The position numbers and the translations under genes were made by a program. A DNA stretch of 64,000 bases, from contig JABYQQ010000030.1 in assembly GCA_022605405.1 (NCBI GenBank), positions 124,001 to 188,000 on the forward strand. Direction: 5' to 3'. Source of the stretch: Earliella scabrosa. Its lineage: Eukaryota > Basidiomycota > Agaricomycetes > Polyporales > Polyporaceae. How positions within the stretch are numbered: position 1 is the first letter of the stretch; each line of letters starts with the position of its first letter. Shown here piece after piece: positions 57,620 through 64,000 of this stretch. The notes beneath the pieces were generated by a model, which was not told where the DNA came from, did no database searches, and saw nothing but the letters and a program-made list of their open reading frames with translations.

Positions 57620-57973
57620 AGAGTCCTTCGAGTCTCGTGGTTCTGTTATATGCACTCATCTCCACCGGGTACTAGCATCATGAATGTACCTGTCTAGCCA
57701 TTCCCAAGAATGAGCTCGGACTATTTAGCTGCACAGGTAAGTCTCATCCACAACTGGCCTCGCAGCATGAGTAGGGGGGGGGGGCAGACAGCGAGATGTC
57801 GATACTTCGCATGTACCACAGTACTTCTCACTCACGAGAGTGTACGCACACGCACACGTCGTGCCCAAAGTCAGCCTGTGGACGCGAGAGTGATGGACGT
57901 CAACGTCTGAATCAGATTAGGCAGTAGTACCATAAGACTCAAGGCGACACAATCGTCCGGAAGCATCGGGGTC
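57620..57973. other. Convergent intergenic region
   Basis: Short region between copy D and a minus-strand gene. It contains an 11-base G run (57774-57784). No gene seen. Confidence 0.35.
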
Positions 57974-59141
57974 CTATACAGCATTGTACCCACTACGATC
58001 CATGAAGGTGTCGAGCCACGCGTGCTCTATCCCATGCTCGTCTAATGAGCTCCCAAGGGTTTTGAGTGTCCGCGCAAGCCTTCTCTTGTGCTTGCCTTCA
58101 TGGGGCCGGTGTGTCCGGTTAGCAAGGGACATGGCCTGGGGATCTGAGCTCTCGAGCAGCTGCTTGAGGGAAGGAACCATGGTGCGCGCTACAGTAAGCG
58201 ACTCCTCTGAGCCGTCCTTGAAGAGCGCACGGAGAAGGAAAGCCGTGCAATAGAGATCGGAGGTAACGGGCGGCAGATTGTAGACGCTGAAGAGGGACGT
58301 GAAGGTGATGCACTCTTGGACGGAACGTCGTGCTTGCAGACCGTGGAGGGTGATTTGGGCGGCGTCCATGTCGAGGTCGAGGCCGTATTTTGGACGATCG
58401 CTGAAGACGGCGAGAGCTAATTCAGGACTGCGCAGCCTCTCGCATCGTTCTGATGAGTGTTGTTAGATATCATTTCGGGGAGAACGTGAATAGTATTCGC
58501 GTCCGAAGTGCGAAACACGAGAAGTGATTAATGATGGAAACAAGGGTACTCACTTGCAAATTGCGCTGCGGTCGAAGGAGGGAACTCGCGCTTGAAGTCT
58601 CTCCATTTTGGCATGAGTTCAACGAGACGGGTGAGCTGGTCACGGGTAGCGGTGACTTGTAGGAGGTTGATCCATACAGACGTCCGAGGAACGCGCTTCG
58701 TCTCGGTGTTGTCAACGAGGTAAGCTTTGAGGAAGGCGTACACTTCTTCAAATCGTTTCTCTTTGCCGACAGAGGGAGGCGGAGGGACAGATGGGTTGTG
58801 GGGAGGAACGTGTTCGGAGGAAGGAGATGGAGAAGATGTGGTGGAAGCAGGTGTCGAGGCAGAAGGGTTTGCACCGCCAAAGAGGTCGTCGGAGTCGGAC
58901 TCGTTCAGGTCGGAAAAGAGCTCGTCGGGTTCAGACGCGGCAGCGTTCTGTTGCTTCTTCTTGAGCACTGACGAGACGCGTCTGGTCAGCACGCGAGGCG
59001 CGTCGGGACATGGGGAGCGAACTGACCTACTGGAGAGACGTGGATCGAGCGCGGACGGAGAAGAGAGGCGCATGGTCGAGACGCATGGCGAGCAAGAGCT
59101 GGGCGGACGGCGCGGTGGACGACGGCGAAGACGGTGGACAT
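57974..59141 (-). CDS. Predicted mitochondrial protein, possibly a mitoribosome-associated helical protein
   Basis: Three exons (59141-59027, 58967-58554, 58449-57974) sum to 334 residues. The N-terminus MSTVFAVVHRAVRPALARHA with further Arg residues looks like a mitochondrial presequence. An acidic Ser/Pro linker follows. The rest is helical: VYAFLKAYLVDNTETKRVPR, LTRLVELMPKWRDFKREFP, RCERLRSPELALAVFSDRP, and an ARTLKTLGSSLDEHGIEHAW C-terminus. The 'RCE..SPELALxVF' pattern recalls helical-repeat proteins of the mitochondrial small subunit, but I cannot name an orthologue. The exon 1 donor GTCAGT and acceptor CGTCAG were chosen because they alone keep frame. Confidence 0.55.
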
Positions 59142-60875
59142 CGTGGACGACAGCGAGCCCGTTCCCGACGCGCTTCTCACACAGTCGCCTTTGGCCAGAG
59201 ACCAAAGATGGCCAAACAACACGGCGCTGTACTGTACTCCGGACCCCGGGCCGTTATGCATTATGTACTTGAAGTTCGCCTTCAGGTCAGTCACTTGTTC
59301 GCTGTTTGCTCGACACAAAATTCACAGGCTGTGGTCGACGTCAGCACAATCGAGGCAAGTGTCTGCATCACGCTTCCATTACAAGTACTGGTCTCCAGCC
59401 CATTCATCTCAGGTACCGTATGTACTACTGTACTATTTAGTACGGTGAGCTCCAGCAGGGCGAGAGTCACGACGGTCGACGACAGACCATACGTGGAGGG
59501 TCACCGAGCACAATGTCATTTAATTGGAATGTCATGCATTGACATGAACTGGCTATGTTCATTGACGAAGTATGTTTGCGCCGATGGGCCCTAAGCTTAA
59601 GTAATAGCGCATTTGCCAATGTACGCGTCTTGTTTTGTGTCTTGAAGTTGAACCTCGACCCCACGTTGCTGACTCCAACACAGGTATCGCCCCCTCGCTC
59701 TGGCCGGATCCTCGGACTGCCATCAAGGCCATCCGGGAACCGCTAGACAATGCGATGGCTACGTTGGAGATGGGCTACTTCACCGTTCGGTCTACTGCGC
59801 ACACTACAGTTCATCGGCTACGCCTACAGCAATGTGGACTATCCTGTGACCTGTTCGCTCGACCGCCTGGCTATACGGGAAGCTGGTCAACATCACGGAC
59901 AACTGCCCGTGAACATGCGACGAAGGTAGGTGGTATGCTTGACGTGTCTCCCAGGGTCACTGGTCGCTGACACACGCCTACTCGTGCTCGAGTGGGTGTC
60001 CATCTCCTGATTCTCGCTAGCCATCACCTGGACGGCTGAAGCTGGAGTTCCTCTGAGCTCCTATTCCCTTTCCTCACTCGTATGAACTCAAGTTCTACTG
60101 TCTGCTCTCTTACACACGAGTGGCTGATACGAGGTGTGTCGCTTTGCTTGGGTTCCGTGTAAAGCGGGTAAGGTGCCAGTGTTCGACTCGACGCACGAGA
60201 ACGGCGGGCATCATAAACTGTAACAGCCGGACTTGCTCGCATGACCTTCGGAAGACGTTGCAGAGAGGTGTACCGGGTATGTCGGATGCTACGTAGCCGT
60301 AGGCCCTGTGGTGCGACATTCATAATCGAGGAAATATAATCATTGATGAGATGATGGTGAATCACAGCGAATCACTCAAAGTGCTGTGCAGTGTTGCTGA
60401 AGTCAACTGCTGTGCACGCTTCGTATGTATCAACTTGAAGAAGAGAACTGTCAGTGAAGCCAAACCCAAACATGAACAAACGAGCCGTGTCGAGTTTGGG
60501 CGAGGCTCTCGTCGGTCGTTTGCCTTCTGCTGCTCGTGCTAATACTATGTTCTCCTCTGCTTCGCCCGCTCTCGCCTTGAACCTCGCGCCATCGTGGTCC
60601 TTGGCGACCCGCAGGCGTCGGCCAATCGTACATGCCGTCAACTGTCACTGATCTACACTAAGCTGCGAACCAGCGACGGACTCGATCAAAGTCCGTCGAT
60701 CCGTGCCTCGTCAAATATCGACCTCCGTGCGTTCCTTATAATCCACCTGTCCTTCTTGTTCGCATTCTCATCTCTTTCTTCCCCCGCTTTCGCCTTCGCC
60801 CCTGCGTCTGAACGCCCCTTGCTCCTTATTTCGCCCACCCTCCTTCGCCCGTAACTGGAATCCTTCAGTACAATC
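59142..60875. other. Long stretch without a recognised gene
   Basis: Plus-strand pieces such as TAIKAIREPLDNAMATLEMG (around 59720-59780) and FIGYAYSNVDYPVTCSLD (after 59812) sit in different frames next to splice-like signals. They may be exons of a small lineage-specific or decayed gene, but no start, stop or family is clear. The last 250 bp, rich in C/T tracts, suit the epoxide hydrolase promoter and 5' UTR. Confidence 0.3.
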
Positions 60876-62505
60876 ATGTCCGAGTCTGAGAAGAAGGCTT
60901 TCACTCTCTCCGTTTCCGACGAGGAACTCAACATCCTTCGCCAAAAACTCGAACTCACCCGTCTTCCCGACGAGCTCGATGGCTCAGCATGGGACTACGG
61001 TGTCCCCCTTGCCGATATCAAGCGACTGGTCGCCCACTGGAAGGATGGCTTTGGCTGGCGTGCGAAGGAGGCCGAGATCAACAAGCTCCCCATGTTTACC
61101 CAGGACATAGAAGTCGAGGGCCATGGCAAGCTCAACATCCACTTCATACACCAGCGGAGCAGCTCTCCGAATGCGATCCCGCTCCTCTTTTGCCATGGCT
61201 GTGAGCACCCACACGATCACCCACACGTCCACACCGGCATGTGTATGAACTTTCTCTCTCCCAGGGCCTGGTCACTTCCTCGAAGTTCGCAAGCTTCTTC
61301 CCCTCCTGACCGCCTCCTCTCCCGATCACCCGAGCTTCCATGTTGTCGCTCCCAGCTTGCCGGGATTCGGCTTCTCTGAAGCTCCCCACAAGCCTGGCTT
61401 CGCGGGCTTCCAGTACGCGGAGGTATGCGTCGTTTTGTCAGCACAAAGTTCGTCCGTGCTGACGTATTTCTCGTATAGGTGCTCAACAAATTGATGGTCT
61501 CCCTTGGATACGACGAATACGGTGGGCCGGGATTCGCATGACATCGTCTCCAGCTCGACTCACATAGTGTTCTCGCAGTTTACCAAGGCGGAGATTGGGG
61601 TCACACCGTACGTCTACATAGTGCGGAGCGTACGGGATTACTTACTCACTACTTGCGCGCAGATCGGACTCTACACAGCTAACAAGTATGGGCACAAGCA
61701 CGTCAAAGCATGGCACTCGAACATGCCGCTGTACGTATCACTTTGACCTCACTGTCGCTTGTCTATCTGAACGACTCGCCCAGTTACCGCCGTCCCACTT
61801 TGACGTCGAACCCTCTCCTATTCCTTGAGCTGCTCACCATGCCGTTCAACGCGACCCTCCGGAACACCATCAACAGTGTGCTCAGGTTGCGTAAGACGGA
61901 GATGGCGTACGCCGCCATTCAGTCGACCAAGCCCCAGACCATCGGGTACAGTCTGAACGACTCCCCGGTAGGCCTGTTGGCCTGGATCTACGAGAAGTTG
62001 GTCAAGGGCTCGGACAACTACCCATGGACCGACGACGAAGGTAACGACCTTTTCCCCCTTGGACAATGTCTCCCGAGCTCATGATGTGGCATAGTGCTCG
62101 AGTGGATCTCGATCTACTGGTTCTCGCGCGCAGGTCCCGCCGCGACGTCGCGCATCTACTACGAGATGTCGCGCGGCGGGACGGCGCCCGATATCTTCGG
62201 GACGACGACGTGGTCCTCTGTGCCATTTGGTGCCACGTTCTTTCGCAACGAGCCCCTCCGGGTGCCGGAGTCGTACGTGCTCTGCCTCCCTATCCTTTGA
62301 GCGTTCCTCGTAGGCTGACCAGGCGAAATTCAACTTATGCAGATGGGCATCCACGATCGGCAAGCTTGTGTTCCAGGCGCGGCATGAGAAGGGCGGGCAC
62401 TTCGCGGCGTTCGAGCAGCCTGACGCGCTTGTCGGTGATTTGAGGCAGATGTTTGGCAAGGGTGGGCCGGCGTTCGGTGTCGTGCCGGGCAAGGATGGTT
62501 ACTAG
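60876..62505 (+). CDS. Epoxide hydrolase (microsomal type, alpha/beta hydrolase)
   Basis: Eight exons (60876-61200, 61265-61422, 61479-61521, 61579-61607, 61663-61730, 61784-62040, 62095-62272, 62343-62505) sum to 406 residues. The N-terminal epoxide-hydrolase domain has [20 protein letters not shown] and [16 protein letters not shown]. Then come the HGWPGH oxyanion motif (about 107-112) and VYQGGDWGH with the nucleophile Asp181, then a lid region. The charge-relay His is in [11 protein letters not shown] (about 372). No N-terminal membrane anchor is seen, so it is probably soluble. It opens epoxides to diols with water, in detoxification or lipid metabolism. One exon (61579-61607) is only 29 nt and carries the nucleophile. 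Confidence 0.88.
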
Positions 62506-64000
62506 TTGTGGGCATATCTATCTCCTCTTTCATGTTGAATTGCTAGACGTGTATTCCAATCCGACCGTTCCTTTTCTCTCATTGAACCGAGTTTCCAGTT
62601 CAAGATGCCAAGATGTGTCCACGCTACGACGTTGAGGTATACCAACACAGGGTGAAGCGCTGGATTCCGCTGTGAGACAATTCGGGCGGAATTGGTGGAT
62701 TCCAGCTAGATCGTGCAAGCGTTTCCCTCACATATCGGCCCCAGGAGCATTTACAGTGAATTATCACATGGTGACCACATCGCACCCACATTCCAGTTCA
62801 ACTCCGCGCATGTTTCCTCTGGAGAGTCATGCGGGATGGACAGCTATGTTATCCTGCTCTCAGGAAATTATGTAATCACACCTCTCATCATTGCCGCCGC
62901 TGCCGCCGTCGTCGACCCCGCCCCCGCCCCCGCCCTTGCCCTCGCCCTCGCCCTCGTCGTCGCTCACGCTTATTGGCTTTATCACACAAGGCATGCAGAC
63001 AATGAGAATGATTTATACGCGTACTAGACCACTATATACAGTACAAGTCTACAAGAGGGTTTATTATCCGTCTCAGATAAGGAACTTGATAGCGCATATA
63101 GTTGGCATGCCCATCACCAACACTCGACGCATACATCCCAGCGTCGCAGACACGATGCCATACACGGACACGCACCTCAAGCACGGCAATGCCGCGACCG
63201 CTCTCTCCAGTCAGCGCTGTCCATTATCGGCGCCACCCTCGGCGGTCGGCTCAGCGGTCGGCCTCGTCCATGGTTCACGTCCAGGGTCGGCACCAGGTCG
63301 GCTCTACCAGGTCGGCTCTACCATGGAGATCGGCTCTAAGAAGGAGGGCACCTGGAAAGCTAAGATTCAGAGGTCAGTAAGTAGAGGTCAGTGTGTGGTC
63401 AGTTGAAGAGAAAGAGCGGGCAGCGCTCGTGGCGGCCGCACACGCTCCGGACGCCTGGCGAGTTCCAAAGCGAGTCCCGAAGCAAGTCAAAAATCCATAT
63501 ATCTGTGTTAAGTGGGGTTATCGAAGACATATCTGCCGCAAATGGGCCACAGCTCGAGAACTCCCAGGACGTGGCGAGGAATCCAAGGAGAATGTGAGGG
63601 AAACTCGTGCATTCCAGAGCAATGTTGCTATTTGAAACATACACAAGCAATTTGAGGAAAATGATGCGAACACCCTTGCGTTCCGCCCAAATTGTCTCGA
63701 GACGGAATTTAGCGCTTCACCCTGTGCAATATGAGCAGGCGCAAGGCGGCTTCCTGCAGATATCGGGATCGCTGGTGGGAAGGAGAGGATTCTATTTGCA
63801 GCGATGACACCCGCATCGCACCGCACGGAGATTGCGTGCTCCAGGAGGGAATTATGTACCATATACATACTACGACAGACAAGGTCCTTGCGAGTGCGAT
63901 TGCATGTACAACGGTGTACGAGTAACTCATCAATAATATATAGACAATGCGAAGTGGGCGCTTGACGACAACAGATCGGGGATTGGACTCGGACAGCCGT
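62506..64000. other. Stretch without a recognised gene to the right edge
   Basis: Contains a CCCCCGCCC/GCCCTCGCC low-complexity run at about 62890-62970 and a short tandem AGGTCGGCTCTACC pair near 63290-63325. Frames are short and overlapping. I see nothing that supports a gene. Confidence 0.35.

Noticed and set aside
62890..62970. Repeated GCC/CCCTCGCC run considered as a coding repeat
   Set aside because: Frames through it are short, lack a domain and differ only in low-complexity Pro/Ala/Leu.
1..64000. Possible secondary-metabolite cluster
   Set aside because: No polyketide synthase, peptide synthetase, terpene synthase or P450 was recognised; the EgtB-like and epoxide hydrolase genes are 50 kb apart.
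1..64000. CRISPR array or bacterial operon features
   Set aside because: No regularly spaced repeats; genes have spliceosomal introns, so the DNA is eukaryotic.

Overview
This is a 64 kb piece of nuclear DNA from a basidiomycete, most likely a wood-decaying agaricomycete of polypore type. The evidence is dense genes with many short (about 50-65 nt) GT-AG introns, a GH7 cellobiohydrolase, four copies of the basidiomycete DUF6533 membrane-protein family, an Agaricomycete-type kinase-like (FunK1-like) gene and Ty1/copia remnants. No rRNA gene, CRISPR array or canonical tRNA gene was seen. Exons below were placed by eye from splice signals and reading-frame continuity. Where exact exon lengths are given, they sum to an intact frame.

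Layout. (1) 1-5.2 kb is transposon-rich: a copia element on the minus strand running off the left edge (gag plus start of protease, with an LTR at about 1855-2063), a second copia gag on the plus strand split by a 1.75 kb DNA element, and a 119 bp palindromic mini-element. (2) 5.2-10.7 kb holds a kinase-like gene split just before its catalytic loop by a 1.97 kb element with a perfect 10 bp target duplication and about 85 bp terminal inverted repeats. (3) 10.9-21.7 kb has an EgtB-like protein without the usual methyltransferase domain, a GH7 cellobiohydrolase and two lineage-type hypotheticals. (4) 22.6-30.5 kb is accessory: two DUF6533 genes, a decayed NAD(P)-binding gene, a macro-domain protein and an HNH-nuclease-like gene. 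(5) 31-56 kb is mostly housekeeping: an SH3/Ras-association scaffold, a SAMHD1-like HD phosphohydrolase, an inositol polyphosphate 5-phosphatase with an N-terminal propeller-like region, a mitochondrial PPR-like protein, a third DUF6533 gene, the ribosome-biogenesis pair GRC3/TSR2, mitochondrial malate dehydrogenase and cyclin C. (6) 56-64 kb holds a fourth DUF6533 gene, a predicted mitochondrial protein and an epoxide hydrolase.

Several neighbours share short divergent promoters: the 5-phosphatase and PPR-like genes (387 bp), GRC3 and TSR2 (262 bp), and malate dehydrogenase and cyclin C (237 bp). GRC3 and TSR2 both act in pre-rRNA maturation, so their head-to-head arrangement suggests co-regulation. 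The most notable structural observations are the two clean transposon insertions whose pre-insertion sites can be read, very small exons (6 nt in malate dehydrogenase, 8 nt in two DUF6533 paralogues), and the EgtB-like protein with an unrelated short N-terminus. I did not find a clearly new multi-gene system.
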